Shown here piece after piece: positions 27,782 to 38,300 of a stretch of 64,000 nucleotides of DNA; positions within the stretch are counted from its first letter, which is position 1; every line of letters starts with the position of its first letter. Source of the stretch: Tahibacter harae (lineage in GTDB: Bacteria > Pseudomonadota > Gammaproteobacteria > Xanthomonadales > Rhodanobacteraceae); contig NZ_JANFQO010000019.1 of assembly GCF_024437735.1 (NCBI RefSeq), positions 1-64,000 on the forward strand. Reading direction: 5' to 3'. Under the pieces are notes generated by a model, which was not told where the DNA came from, ran no database searches, and saw only the letters and a list, made by a program, of their open reading frames with translations. Made by a program: the position numbers and the translations under genes.

Positions 27782-28347
27782 AACCTGCCTGGACAGGATT
27801 GCTGGCCGGTCTTCTGCTCAATGGCGCGGCCTGTGCCGCCGGGGCCTTGCCCGGCGATTCGCTGTACCACTTCGATGCGCGTTTCAGCGACCAGAACGGC
27901 CACGAATTCACGCTGCGCGAGCGGCGCGGCAAGGCGCAGATCGTGACCCTGTTCTACACCTCCTGCCGCTATGTCTGCCCGCTGATCATCGACAGCGCAA
28001 AAAACGTGGAACAGGCACTGACGCCGGCACAGCGCGAACGGCTCGCTTTTCTCATCGTCAGCCTGGACCCGGACCGCGACGATACGGCGGCGCTGCACAG
28101 CGTGGTTGACAAGCGTCGCCTGGACCCGGCGCGCTGGACGCTGGCCCGTACGGACAAGCAAAGCCTGCGGCAGCTCGCTGCCCTGATCGACATACGCTAC
28201 CGGGAACTCGCCGACGGGGAGTTCAATCACACGAGCGCACTGGTCCTGGTCGACGCGGAGGGGCGGATTGCAGGGCGTAGCGACGGGCTGGAAGGCGGGC
28301 TAGATGCGGGCTTTGTCGGTGTGGTCAAAGCGGTTCTGGGGAAGTGA
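27778..28347 (+). CDS. SCO1/SenC family copper chaperone
   Basis: The 189-aa thioredoxin-fold protein has a leader peptide (about 1-21) and the copper ligands of SCO proteins: the C-x3-C motif TSCRYVCP and the distal His in EFNHTSALVLVD. It would deliver copper or reduce cysteines in the periplasm, here most simply for NirK, since it is the third gene of nirK-nirV-sco and overlaps nirV by 4 nt. A role for the cbb3 oxidase is also possible. Confidence 0.92.
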   Translation: MKPAWTGLLAGLLLNGAACAAGALPGDSLYHFDARFSDQNGHEFTLRERRGKAQIVTLFYTSCRYVCPLIIDSAKNVEQALTPAQRERLAFLIVSLDPDRDDTAALHSVVDKRRLDPARWTLARTDKQSLRQLAALIDIRYRELADGEFNHTSALVLVDAEGRIAGRSDGLEGGLDAGFVGVVKAVLGK

Positions 28348-28402
28348 GGGCAGCGGCTTGTGGCATGGCGGATTCCCACCACCTCACTGCCATCCCACGA
28401 CA

Positions 28403-28804
28403 TCAGCCTCCCAGCCGCAGAAATATCCCAAAACCACTATGCGCCCTGGCCACGCTGACAATGAACAGATACACCGACAGCGCCCCGGCAAAGCAAAGCC
28501 CTCTTCCCCACCGCGTACGCGCCCGCTTCAAAGCAAACGTGCCAAGCACGATATAGACCGCCAGAAAGACCACCTTCGTCGTCAACCACCCGTGCGTTCC
28601 CGGGTACTGGCGGATCAGGCTGGTCAGCATCAGCGCCGCCGTCAGCAGCACCGTGTCTATGGCGTAGCTCGCATATCGCAGCACCGCATGATGGGTCCAG
28701 CGCGAATTGACCAGCATCAGCAATCCGCGCGCTGCGAAAAGACTGCCCGAAGCGATGACCGCGGCGACATGCACCGCCTTGATTTGGGGATAGAACTCGA
28801 TCAT
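28403..28804 (-). CDS. SirB2-like small membrane protein
   Basis: The 133-aa protein has four hydrophobic helices starting near VHVAAVIASGSLFAARGLLM and ending VYLFIVSVARAH. The pattern, including RWTHHAVLRYASYAIDTVLL, is that of the SirB family (invasion-gene up-regulator name, function unknown), which frequently accompanies respiration genes. It follows nnrS by 5 nt in the norB-nnrS-sirB operon and converges with the sco gene. Confidence 0.8.
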   Translation of the reverse strand: MIEFYPQIKAVHVAAVIASGSLFAARGLLMLVNSRWTHHAVLRYASYAIDTVLLTAALMLTSLIRQYPGTHGWLTTKVVFLAVYIVLGTFALKRARTRWGRGLCFAGALSVYLFIVSVARAHSGFGIFLRLGG

Positions 28805-28809
28805 CACGC

Positions 28810-30057
28810 TCAACCCGGCCTGCCGTCCGCCCGCGGGCGCCAGTAGATCGCCGCGTGGCGCAGCACCCAGGGCAGGAAAGCCAGCAGCCAGCCCAGCGAA
28901 GAAAGGGACAGCCACAAAGGCGCCTGCGGCAGCTGCTCCCCCACCACGCGCACGACCGCCACCACCTGCAGCGCGCCAAACGCAAACCAGGCCACTCCCG
29001 ACATCTGCAATGGACGTCCCGAGTGCCCCTGCGTGACCCGCGTGACCATGGCCACGAGCATGGAACCGAAGAACCCTACGGTCAGCGCATGCAGCGGACC
29101 GCGCCCCCAGCTTTCCTGGCCATAGAGCGCCAGACTCGCGCTCTGGACCGCATAGAGCACAAACGCCGCCGGCAGCCAGACAAATGCCAGATGCAATACC
29201 AGCAACAGTCCGGGCCGGACGCAGCGCCAGGGCTGCCAGCGCAGTGCGTGCAGCGCGAACAGCAGCGCCAATGCCATATCGGGCAGCCATAGCCAGGCCA
29301 TCAGACCGCACACGTCCAGCACTACGTGCACGACCAGCAGCAACCAGACCACAGGCAAGCTCCAGGCAGGCCGATAGCTGCGGTAGCCGGCACCGACGAT
29401 GGCGCCGCTGAAAAAGGGGACCATGCGATGACAGACCGTGAAATACAGCGGCAGCAGAAACAGGAAAGTCGCCGCGCGCAGGCCCAGCCACGCCGCGGCC
29501 GGCGGAACCAGGCCGCAAAGAAAGCCGCTGAACAATGCGAGACTGACGCCGCCCACCCCCAGCGCCGCAAAACAGGACAGCGCGTGGGCATCGCTGCTTC
29601 CCTGCCTGCGCAGGACTCCAGCCAGGTGGTACAGCCCCAGCGCCCAGCCCGCCAGCATCAGGATAAATCCGGCCGGCAATAATGCCGGCCAGATCAGCAG
29701 CCCCGCGTGGGCGAGCAGATAGCCGCCCAGAATGCCGCCGAAAACCGGCACATAACACCGTCGCGCCAGTGCCTCCTGGCCCAGCCAGCGCGGGAAGACC
29801 GTGAGCAGAAATCCAAAAATAAACGGCGGCAGCATGCCGAACTGCGTTAACGCCGCATGCACCCAGCCGGGCGGCGCCGTCAGGGGCAGCGCCGCGCCGC
29901 TGGCCAGCCGGACCAGCACCGCCGCCCACCAGCCCATGGAAAGCAGTACGGCGACGGAGCCGGCAAAAAACAGCATGCGATGCGGCGCAGCGGCAAATAC
30001 AGCGGCGAATTCCGTGAAGCTGCCCCGCCCGGCCTGCGCCGAAACCTTCCCGGTCAC
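28810..30057 (-). CDS. nnrS: NnrS family membrane protein
   Basis: The 415-aa inner-membrane protein has about twelve helices. Typical NnrS sequences are visible: PHRMLFFAGSVAVLLSMGWW, FGFLLTVFPRWLG, PLYFTVCHRMVPFFSG and HALTVGFFGSMLVAMVTRVT. NnrS contains haem and copper and is linked to NO metabolism and relief of nitrosative stress. The GTG start overlaps the norB stop (GTGA), so it is translated together with NO reductase. Any longer N-terminal extension would read antisense-like sequence within norB and was dropped. Confidence 0.9.
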   Translation of the reverse strand: MTGKVSAQAGRGSFTEFAAVFAAAPHRMLFFAGSVAVLLSMGWWAAVLVRLASGAALPLTAPPGWVHAALTQFGMLPPFIFGFLLTVFPRWLGQEALARRCYVPVFGGILGGYLLAHAGLLIWPALLPAGFILMLAGWALGLYHLAGVLRRQGSSDAHALSCFAALGVGGVSLALFSGFLCGLVPPAAAWLGLRAATFLFLLPLYFTVCHRMVPFFSGAIVGAGYRSYRPAWSLPVVWLLLVVHVVLDVCGLMAWLWLPDMALALLFALHALRWQPWRCVRPGLLLVLHLAFVWLPAAFVLYAVQSASLALYGQESWGRGPLHALTVGFFGSMLVAMVTRVTQGHSGRPLQMSGVAWFAFGALQVVAVVRVVGEQLPQAPLWLSLSSLGWLLAFLPWVLRHAAIYWRPRADGRPG

Positions 30058-32318
30058 GCTTCCTCTCCCGCTTTCGCCGCGCTCCCGCCGCCGCGCCGCA
30101 GCCAAAGCCGCGCGACAAACGCCGCGAACAGGAGTGCACCGACTGCAAACAAGGTATCGCCCGGCACCCGCATCCACACCAGCAGGTGCACGATCGGCTG
30201 GCTCATGAACTCCGCCGAACGCGCATGCCAGTAACCCTGCTCCAGCGCCGCCGACAATTGCAGGACACCCAGGGGAAGCAAGGTCAGCAAGGCCATCAGG
30301 GACAACCCGATATTGAGCAGCCAGAACGAACCGCGCAGCCATCCCGTGGCCCAGTCCTGCTCCGCGCGCAGGCCGCGCAGGCAGACCAGCATCAGCCCCA
30401 GGCCGAGCATGCCGTAAACACCGAACAGGGCCGTATGTCCATGCAGCGGCGTCAGATTCAGCCCCTGCATGTAATACAGCGCCAGCGGCGTATTGATCAG
30501 GAAGCCGAACAGGCCGGCGCCCACCAGATTCCAGAACGACACCGCCAGGAAGAACAGGATCGGCCAGCGGTAACGCTGCATCCAGGGCGTGGCGCGCCCG
30601 TGCGACCAGGTTTCATGCGCCTCGAGGCCGATCAACGCCAATGGCACCACTTCCAGCGCGGAGAAGGACGCGCCCAGAGCGATCACCGCCGTCGTGGTGC
30701 CGGCGAAATACAGATGGTGGAAAGTACCCAGCACGCCGCCGGCCATGAATACGATAGTCGCGAACAGCACGTTCTCAGTCGCCGTACGCGCACGCACCAG
30801 CCCCAGGCGCACGAACAGGAAAGACACCACAGCGACGGCAAACACCTCGAAGAAGCCTTCCACCCACAGGTGCACCACCCACCAGCGCCAGTATTCGACC
30901 ACCGACAGATGACTATGCTCGCCCCACATCAGGCCGGCGGCATAGAAGCCCGCTATGCACACGGTGGACAGGAACAGCAGGCCGACGATGGAGGCAAGAT
31001 CGTCGCGACGGCGCAGCGCCGGCCACAGCGCCCGGCCCATCAGCACCAGCCACAGCACCAGGCCGATGAACAGGAAGATCTGCCAGAAGCGTCCCAGGTC
31101 CACATATTCCCAGCCCTGATGGCCGAACCAGAAATTGTGCGCCAGCCCCAGCTGCTGCATCACCGCCAGCCACTGCCCGGCAAAGGCTCCGGCCACGATG
31201 ATGATCAGGCAGCCCCACAGCAGATTCACGCCCAGGCGCTGGAAACGCGGCTCGTGGCCGGAAACCGCCGGAGCGATATACAGGCCCGTCCCCAGCCAGG
31301 CTGTCGCTATCCAGAGCACGGCCAGCTCGGTATGCCAGGAGCGGCTCAGGGAATACGGCAGAACGTCGGAAAGTGCAAAACCATAGAATTCCCGCTCGAC
31401 CTGGTAATGCGCGGTGACGGCGCCGAGCAGGATCTGTGTCAGGAACAGGGCGATGACCAGCCAGAAGTATTTCGCCGTGGCGCGCATCGACGGGGTGATC
31501 GTGAGCGAGGCCAGAGGATCCTGCGCCGGCGGCGTCAACGGCGGCTCCTTGCCGTGCCAGGCCGCGTAGTGCCAGGCCAGCAGCGCGATGCCGGCGAGCA
31601 TGAACAGCACACTGAACACTGTCCACAGAAACGCATCGGAAGTCGGCGTGTTGCCTACCAGCGGATCGTAAGGCCAGTTGCTGGTGTAGCTCACTTCACT
31701 GTCCGGCCGCTGTGCCGTAGCCGCCCAGGCGGTCCAGAAGAAAAATGCCGCAAGCTGGCGCCGGTGTCCGGCCGTATCGACGCTACCTTCGCGCATGGCG
31801 TAGGTTTCGCGCAGCTTGCTCATGGCCGGGTCGTCGCCGAACAGGCTGACATGATGCGCGACCACGGTTTCAATCGCCGCGGCGCGGTCAGGCGACACGG
31901 TCAACGAACCGGTATCGGCCGCATAGGTATTGCTGCGCACCTCGCGACGCAACCTGACCGCCAGCGCGGCCTGGGCAGCCTCATCGAGTTCCGCGTACGG
32001 CTTGCCGGTTTCGCGCAGCGACCAGCGATCCAGCAGGGCCAGGGCCTCGCGGTGGATCCAGTCCGCGCTCCAGTCCGGCGCAATCAGTGCGCCATGCCCC
32101 CAGACCGACCCCAGCTGCTGTCCGCCGATGCTTTGCCACACCTGCCGGCCGGTTTCGAGGTCGGCACGGGTGAACAGCACCTTGCCTTCGGTAGTCACAA
32201 CCCGGTCGGGCAGCGGCGGCGCCTGCTGGTAGATGCCGCGGCCTACCCAGAGCAGCACGGCAAAGGTCGATGCAAGCAGGAGACCCAGACCTATCCATAG
32301 GCGCGAGGTAGTGGACAT
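30054..32318 (-). CDS. norB: Quinol-dependent nitric oxide reductase (qNor)
   Basis: The 754-aa membrane enzyme reduces NO to N2O using quinol. It is the long single-subunit form (NorZ type): an N-terminal helix and a roughly 200-residue periplasmic domain with the haem-c-less cytochrome fold, then twelve or more helices of the haem-copper oxidase core. Haem and FeB ligand regions include SRSWHTELAVLWIATAWLG, VVHLWVEGFFEVFAVAVV, GTFHHLYFAGTTT and LTPLHGHTALFGVYG. No norC is nearby, as expected for qNor. An FNR-type site lies 56 nt upstream of the ATG. It leads the norB-nnrS-sirB operon. Confidence 0.96.
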   Translation of the reverse strand: MSTTSRLWIGLGLLLASTFAVLLWVGRGIYQQAPPLPDRVVTTEGKVLFTRADLETGRQVWQSIGGQQLGSVWGHGALIAPDWSADWIHREALALLDRWSLRETGKPYAELDEAAQAALAVRLRREVRSNTYAADTGSLTVSPDRAAAIETVVAHHVSLFGDDPAMSKLRETYAMREGSVDTAGHRRQLAAFFFWTAWAATAQRPDSEVSYTSNWPYDPLVGNTPTSDAFLWTVFSVLFMLAGIALLAWHYAAWHGKEPPLTPPAQDPLASLTITPSMRATAKYFWLVIALFLTQILLGAVTAHYQVEREFYGFALSDVLPYSLSRSWHTELAVLWIATAWLGTGLYIAPAVSGHEPRFQRLGVNLLWGCLIIIVAGAFAGQWLAVMQQLGLAHNFWFGHQGWEYVDLGRFWQIFLFIGLVLWLVLMGRALWPALRRRDDLASIVGLLFLSTVCIAGFYAAGLMWGEHSHLSVVEYWRWWVVHLWVEGFFEVFAVAVVSFLFVRLGLVRARTATENVLFATIVFMAGGVLGTFHHLYFAGTTTAVIALGASFSALEVVPLALIGLEAHETWSHGRATPWMQRYRWPILFFLAVSFWNLVGAGLFGFLINTPLALYYMQGLNLTPLHGHTALFGVYGMLGLGLMLVCLRGLRAEQDWATGWLRGSFWLLNIGLSLMALLTLLPLGVLQLSAALEQGYWHARSAEFMSQPIVHLLVWMRVPGDTLFAVGALLFAAFVARLWLRRGGGSAAKAGEEA

Positions 32319-32373
32319 GACGACTCCGCAGCTGGAGAAAGCCTGAAGCTAGTCCGGCGCAGTCGGCCTGGCG

Positions 32374-32387
32374 ATGACGCAGGTCAA
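32374..32387 (-). promoter_or_regulatory. FNR/Dnr-type box upstream of norB
   Basis: On the norB strand TTGACCTGCGTCAT keeps TTGA and TCA in correct phase (TTGAC-N4-GTCAT, a degenerate TTGAT-N4-ATCAA). TAGCTT lies exactly 22 nt downstream, the spacing of class II FNR promoters. The remaining 300-odd nt between norB and the regulator gene (32319-32664) holds no recognisable gene. Confidence 0.6.
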
Positions 32388-32664
32388 GCGATGCGGAATC
32401 AGTGGATGGCTGGAGCAGCGGCCGGGGCAGACAGGAAGACGGGACACGCATGAGCCGTCGAACAACCGGCGCAGCATCGTGCATCCTCGCGAGTTCACTC
32501 CGGAATGCGCCGGATATCCGCACGTGCTCATACTCCGCGGATGGCAACACGAATCTCCCGCAACCCGCAAAGGCGACGATGTGACCTAACCAGGAATCGG
32601 CGCCGGGCCCGAACCGCTCACTGGCAACACCCATCTTGTCGCACAAGCCGCACAAGCACCGGCT

Positions 32665-33423
32665 TCAGCGCCGCACCTGAGGCACCGGCAGCAACGCGCC
32701 AGCCAGACGCGCGAGTTCGTCCGGACGCAACAGCTCGATCTGCCGGTCGAGCACACGGATCCACCCCTGGTCATGCAGGCGCCGCAGTACGCGGCTCACG
32801 GTTTCCGGCGCCAGATTCAGATGATTGGCGATATCGCGACGCACCATGGGCAGGCGAAATACCCGGGCCGAAAAACCGCGGGCAGCCAGACGCCGGCTCA
32901 AGCCGAGCAAGAAGGCCGCCAGACGCTCGTCCGCAGCAGGCTCACCGGCCAGCACCGTGGCACTGCCTATGTCTTTGCTGAGCAGGCGGAACAGCTCGGC
33001 CTGCACTTGCGGCAGGCGGGTGGTCAACGTGGCCAGGGTACGGAACTCGAAACGGCACAGATAAGCGGTGTCCACCGCGATGGCATCGCAGGGAAACCGC
33101 TGCTCGTGGATCGCCGCCAGCCCTATCACCTCGCCGGGCAGATGAAATCCCGCGATGTACTCGCGGCCTGCGCTGCCGGCGTAGACCGTCTTCACCACGC
33201 CGCTGCGCACCGCATAGATAGCCTTGAATGGCTCGCCGGTTCGGAAGATATGACTGCCGGCACGGAACGGGCCGATGTGTTCGACCAGAAAGTGCAGTTC
33301 GCTCAACGCGATCTTGTCGACATCATGCGCGGCGCAGACCGTGCCGAATACGCAGGTTGAACAAAAATTGGCTGCGTCGCCGTCGTCGGCCGGCGCCGGC
33401 GGCTTGCTGCGGAGTTCTGCCAT
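32665..33423 (-). CDS. FNR/Dnr-type transcriptional regulator (4Fe-4S cysteines present)
   Basis: The 252-aa Crp/FNR-superfamily regulator has all four FNR cluster cysteines: Cys21, 24 and 30 in NFCSTCVFGTVC (C-x2-C-x5-C) and Cys123, almost E. coli numbering. The cyclic-nucleotide-fold barrel follows (IYAVRSGVVKTVYAG, GFHLPGEVIGL), then the HTH VRRDIANHLNLAPETVSRVL with the E-x2-SR residues that read TTGAT. It should therefore sense oxygen and, through the cluster, NO. Its position beside norB and uspA suggests it governs denitrification. The start opening MAELRSK is chosen over an upstream GTG; neither has a strong ribosome site. Confidence 0.9.
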   Translation of the reverse strand: MAELRSKPPAPADDGDAANFCSTCVFGTVCAAHDVDKIALSELHFLVEHIGPFRAGSHIFRTGEPFKAIYAVRSGVVKTVYAGSAGREYIAGFHLPGEVIGLAAIHEQRFPCDAIAVDTAYLCRFEFRTLATLTTRLPQVQAELFRLLSKDIGSATVLAGEPAADERLAAFLLGLSRRLAARGFSARVFRLPMVRRDIANHLNLAPETVSRVLRRLHDQGWIRVLDRQIELLRPDELARLAGALLPVPQVRR

Positions 33424-33521
33424 CGTCGCTGGACGCCCGGCCCCTTGAGTGTCAATGCGCACCGGGAGGGTAACTCAGCCGCCCGGGCGAGGCGAGTGTG
33501 CCGCAACCGGGCTCCCAGGGC

Positions 33522-33535
33522 TTGACCTGGATCAA
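33522..33535 (+). promoter_or_regulatory. FNR box upstream of uspA
   Basis: TTGACCTGGATCAA matches TTGAT-N4-ATCAA at nine of ten positions. It lies 61 nt before the uspA start. CAGCAT is found 22 nt downstream as a weak -10. Confidence 0.75.
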
Positions 33536-33596
33536 TGCATGCCATGTCGTGGCGGCGCAGCATCGCGGCGTCTTGCGGAGCACGAGGACCGCACCG

Positions 33597-34022
33597 ATGA
33601 AAGTCCTGCTGGCGGTGGACGGCAGCGAACACAGCAATCGCGCAGTGGACTATGTGGCGCTGCACTGGCTGCCTGCCGATACCGCGCTGGGCATCGTGCT
33701 CTGCCATGCCGATCCGGAGCCGCAGCCGCTGGCCCCGCCGGAGGTTGAAGACGCAGCGGATCTCGCCGGCTACCACGCCGGCAACACAGCCATTGCCCTG
33801 CGCTACGGCCGCGCCGTATTCGCCAGCGTAGGCCTGTCGCCGCTGGAATGCTGCGTGATCGGCGCACCGGCCGCGGGAATTCTGCGCAGCGCGGTGGAAA
33901 ACGGAGCCGATGTCATTGTGCTCGGAGCCCACGGCAGCGCGCCGCGACGCCACCGCCGCCTGGGCGCGGTCGTGCAGGAAGTGCTGGCGGAAAGCGATAT
34001 TCCGGTGCTGGTCGTACCCTGA
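33597..34022 (+). CDS. Universal stress protein UspA family
   Basis: The 141-aa protein has the Usp fold: KVLLAVDGSEHSNRAVDY at the N-terminus and, at the C-terminus, VIVLGAHGSAPRRHRRLGAV, a Gly-rich nucleotide loop, followed by SDIPVLVVP. The ATP-binding G-x2-G-x9-G-S/T pattern is present in modified form, with Arg-rich residues in the loop. GAGG precedes the ATG. The FNR box upstream implies induction at low oxygen. Confidence 0.92.
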   Translation: MKVLLAVDGSEHSNRAVDYVALHWLPADTALGIVLCHADPEPQPLAPPEVEDAADLAGYHAGNTAIALRYGRAVFASVGLSPLECCVIGAPAAGILRSAVENGADVIVLGAHGSAPRRHRRLGAVVQEVLAESDIPVLVVP

Positions 34023-34121
34023 AGGTTGCTCGCGCGCCAGAGGTCAGCCTGCGCCCGGGCAGCCGGTATCGCGGGCGAAGATTGCGGGTGCCCTCAACGC
34101 CCGACCACAGTCATCCAGCCT

Positions 34122-34538
34122 TCAATGCTTCCCCACCGTCTCCGGCTGATAACTCACCTGGGTGACCTGCACGCTGAGCCTGCGTCCGCCCGGCCCCGGC
34201 CAGTCGATGACCTGGCCCACGGAGAGTCCCAGCAGCGCGCTGCCCATGGGAGTGAGGATGGATACCTTGCCGGCGGAAATGTCCGCCTGGGCGGGATAGG
34301 TCAGCGTCAGGTGGTGTTCCTTGCCGCTCTGGGTTTCCACACAGACCAGGCTGGAATTCATGGTGACCACGTCAGCCGGCATCTGCGCCGGCGGCAGTAC
34401 CGTGGCGCGCGCCAGTTCGTCGGCCAGCAGCGCCGCGACGGGAAGGTTTTCCACCTCCGGCCGGGCCAGCAGACGCTCGATCTGGGCCAGATCGGACGAA
34501 GACAGGAAAATGGGCGGTTGCGCGGACACAGCGTTCAT
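34122..34538 (-). CDS. rnk: Rnk-type nucleoside diphosphate kinase regulator (GreA/GreB C-domain)
   Basis: The 138-aa protein has a short N-terminal helical part (SSSDLAQIERLLA) and the GreA-like C-terminal domain: VVTMNSSLVCVETQSGKEHH, DISAGKVSILTPMGSALLGL and SVGQVIDWPGPGGR. Rnk binds RNA polymerase as an antagonist of Gre/DksA-type factors. GGAAGA lies 6 nt before the ATG. It is monocistronic and ends convergent with uspA. Confidence 0.9.
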   Translation of the reverse strand: MNAVSAQPPIFLSSSDLAQIERLLARPEVENLPVAALLADELARATVLPPAQMPADVVTMNSSLVCVETQSGKEHHLTLTYPAQADISAGKVSILTPMGSALLGLSVGQVIDWPGPGGRRLSVQVTQVSYQPETVGKH

Positions 34539-35370
34539 GGCGTCTTCCAAAAGCAGTAAACCGCGGCAAGCCGCGGCGGGTCCAAGTACGGGGGAAGGAT
34601 GGCAGGTGCGGCCGACGTCGGCCCTGCGCCCGGATGATACCTGAGCCGGCAGGACGATGGGCCATATCGGCGGATCGTTCCACAGGATTGTATGAACCAT
34701 TTACGGTGTTAAGACGATGTCGAAACCCTCGCTTGCCCGGCGCGCAGCATCAATCAGCCTTGTTGCGATGCAACACAGGACGCGCATCCGTCCACAACCT
34801 GTCGCGCAGCAATACCGCACTCTCCAAAAATAGAAAACGTAAACAGTCCACTACGTCGCCCGAGCGCCAGCCAGCCACTCAACAAGCTCACCCGAAGCGC
34901 CCTATCAACCGAAACCATGGGAGGCCGCATCCCTGCGCCAAAGAAAACCGCGGCCCCGCGCAACGCCAACCACAGCCACGCTCTCCCGGCGGCCAGCGCA
35001 AACGGAACAAACTGCCGATACGGTCGCAAAAACCAACAGAACGACCACACACAGCCACCCCGTTGCACCCTGTGAACCCCGACGCTGCCGCCCGCACAGC
35101 GCAACCCCCAGGCTGCAAAACCAGAAAACCAGCAATACACCGGTTTGAGCCCGGCGTCACACACAGCAGGCCTTGCGCCTTGCCGCATTCCGCCATTCCG
35201 TACGCAACTGCGCACACGGTCACGCCAGCAAACGTTTTTCCGCCCGGGGACATCGCGCAGCAACACGGCTGGTGGCATAGTCCCGGCACGCGCACAGTTT
35301 CCGGTGCCGTACTCCGACGGGGCGGGCGCGCCGTCGCGGCGGCCGGAGCGTCCCGCGCAGAGGATCGCCC
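34539..35370. other. Long gene-free interval with strand-biased composition
   Basis: About 830 nt contain no gene I can support. From roughly 34860 to 35200 the plus strand is strongly A+C-rich (G/T-rich on the other strand), unlike the flanks. Open frames of 240-250 codons exist on both strands but show repetitive, low-information composition and no domain. The right end must carry the promoter of the Kelch protein gene. Confidence 0.5.
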
Positions 35371-38300
35371 ATGACCCGACTCGCCTTTGCGGCCGGCCGC
35401 GCCGGCCGTCTGTTCGCCCTGTTGCTGTTGTTGCTGCTGCCAATGCTGGCACTGGCCGTCCCCGATACCTGGGGTCCGGCCCCCAGCCTGAGCACGCCGC
35501 GCCGCGCACATACCGCGACGTTGCTGCCCTCGGGCAAGGTGCTGGTGATCGGCGGCATCACCATCGGCGGTGCGCTGCGCAACACCGATATCTACGATCC
35601 GGTCGCACACACCTGGACCCGCGTCGGCGACATGGCGCAGGCCCGCTATACCCACACCGCCACGCTGCTGCCCAACGGCAAGGTACTGGTGGTCGGCGGC
35701 GGCACCTCCACTGCGATGGAGCTGTTCGATCCGGCCAGCAACACCTGGAGCAGCGCCGGCAGCACCGTCACCATGCGCGCGATGCATACCGCCACGCTGC
35801 TGCCCTCGGGCAAGGTGCTCATCGCCGGCGGCGTGGATATGGACGGCGAGACCGCCACCGCCGAACTTTATGACCCGGCCGGCAACAGCTGGAGCGCCGC
35901 CGCCTCCATGCCGCTGCCGCGGCGCAATCATGCCGCCGTTCTGCTGCCGTCCGGCCGCGTGCTGCTGACCGGCGGCAACGACAGCAACGGCAACGTGGCC
36001 ACGGCGCAGATCTACAACCCGGCCACCAACACCTGGGCAGCGGCCGCGTCCATGGCTTCGGCGCGCATCAATCACAGCCTCACCGTGCTGGCCGATGGCC
36101 AGGTGCTGGCCGCAGGCGGCGGCGCCATCAGCGGCTTCAACGCCAGCGCGGAGCGTTACAACCCGGTCAGCAACACCTGGTCGCCGGCGGGTTCGCTGAG
36201 CAGTGCGCGCCAGTACCACAGCGCCACCCTGCTGCCTTCCGGCCGCGTGCTGGTCAGCGGCGGCGCCAGCGCCACCTCGACGGCAGGCAGCCAGATCTAC
36301 GATACGGCCAGCAACAGCTGGACCACCACCGGCAGCCTCGCCGCCGCGCGCTCTTTCCATACCGCCACGCTGCTGGCCGACGGCACTGTACTGGCCGTGG
36401 GCGGCGCGGCCGATGTCACGCCGACGCTGGCCTCGGCCGAGATCTTCGATCCCGGCGCCAGCCGCTTCGCCGTCTGCGCCAACCTGAGCCTGGCGCGCGG
36501 CTATCAGGCCGCGGCACTGCTGCCGGACGGCCGCGTGCTCGTGGCCGGCGGCGAGAGCGGCGCCACGCCGCGCCTGTCCAGCGCAGAAATATACAATCCT
36601 TCAACCAATACTTTTTCCATAACCGCCAGCATGACCTCGGCCCGCGCCAATCACGCCGCGGTGCTGCTGGGCACCGGCAGGATCCTGGTCGCCGGCGGGG
36701 ACAGTGCCGGCAACACCAGCGAAATCTATGATCCGGCCGTTTCCAACTGGGCCAGCGCCGGCACGCTCGCCGTGGCGCGTCCGCTGCCGGCCGGCCTGGC
36801 CCTGCTGGCAAACGGCAAGGTGCTGATCGCCGGCGGCACTACCACCAGCAACGCGGCTGAACTGTACGATCCGGCGCTGAACGGCTGGTCTGGCGCCGGC
36901 AGCATGAGCCGCCCGCGCGTGTCGCCCACCGCGACCCTGCTTCTCAACGGCAAGGTACTGGTCGCTTCCGACGACAGTGCCGACGTCTACGATCCGGCCG
37001 GCAACAGCTGGAGCCCGACTCCGCTGCTGGCCACCGCCCTGGCGCGCCGTGCTGCAGTGCTGCTGCCCTCGGGCGAGGTACTGCTGATCGGCGGCACCAC
37101 CGACAATGCCACCGGCCAGAGCACCGTCGTGCGCTACAACCCGGCCGGCAACAGCTGGAGCACCGCGGCCAGCCTGCTCAATGCGCGCCATTCCGCCAAC
37201 GCGGTGCTGCTGGCCTCGGGCAAGGTGCTGGTCAGCGGCGGCAGCAACGTGAATCCGGTACAGGTGGCGGAGCTGTACGATCCGCAGAGCAACACCTGGT
37301 CCGCCGTCGGCACCGCCACCGGCAATCATCTCGGCGCAAGCCTGACCCTGCTGCCCAACGGCGAGGCCCTGACCCTGGGCAGCGCCGGCGGCAGCACGCG
37401 CTGCGACCGCTTCACGCCGGATCCGCTGGCGCTGGCCAGCCGCCGCGCCAGCATCAGCGGCGGCTACGGGCCGGTCGACGAGGGCGATACGCTGAACCTG
37501 AGCGGCAGCAACTTCACCGGCGACAGCGAAGCCGGCAGCGGCAGCACCAACAGCTCGCCGACCAATTACACCTTGCTGCAATGGCAACGTGTGGACAACG
37601 GCCAGATCGTGTTCACCGCACCCGCCGCCGCATCGGCACGCTCGGCCACCAGCTATCAGACCGCCGCCCTGCCGCGCCTGCCGGCCGGCCCATATGCGCT
37701 GCGCGCGCTGGTCAACGGCGTGCTGCCGGCGACGGCGCCGCTGGTACAGGTACTGCCGCGGCTGACGGTCACGCCCAGCATCAGCGCCGGCACGGGCACA
37801 ATCTCGCCCAGCCTGCCGCAGGACGTAGCTCAGGGTGACAGCATTCCGTTCGTGCTCACGCCTGGCAGCAATTTCCACATCGGCGCCGTGACCGGCAGCT
37901 GCGGCGGCAGCCTGGCCGGCAGTACCTTCACCACTGCACCGGTACTGACGGACTGCAGCGTCATCGTGCGCTTCGACCAGAGCACCTTCACCCTGACCTA
38001 TACCGCCGGGGCCAACGGCAGCATCAGCGGCCTGACCCCGCAGATCGTCGCCAACGGCGCCAACGGCTCGCCCGTCAGTGCCGTAGCGGCGACGGGCTAT
38101 CACTTCGCCCAGTGGAGCGACGGCAGCACGGCCAATCCGCGCACTGACGGACCGGTCACCCAGGACCTCAGCGTCAGCGCCAGCTTCGCGCGCAACAGCT
38201 ATGCCGTCACCAGCAGCGTCGCGGCCGGCGGCCATGGCAACATCTCGCCGGCCAGCCAGAACGTGCTGCACGGCGACAGCGCCGGCTTCACCGTGACGCC

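Noticed and set aside
34634..35509. Frames of about 250 codons on both strands before the Kelch gene
   Set aside because: Low-information composition, no ribosome sites, no domain; the strands contradict each other.
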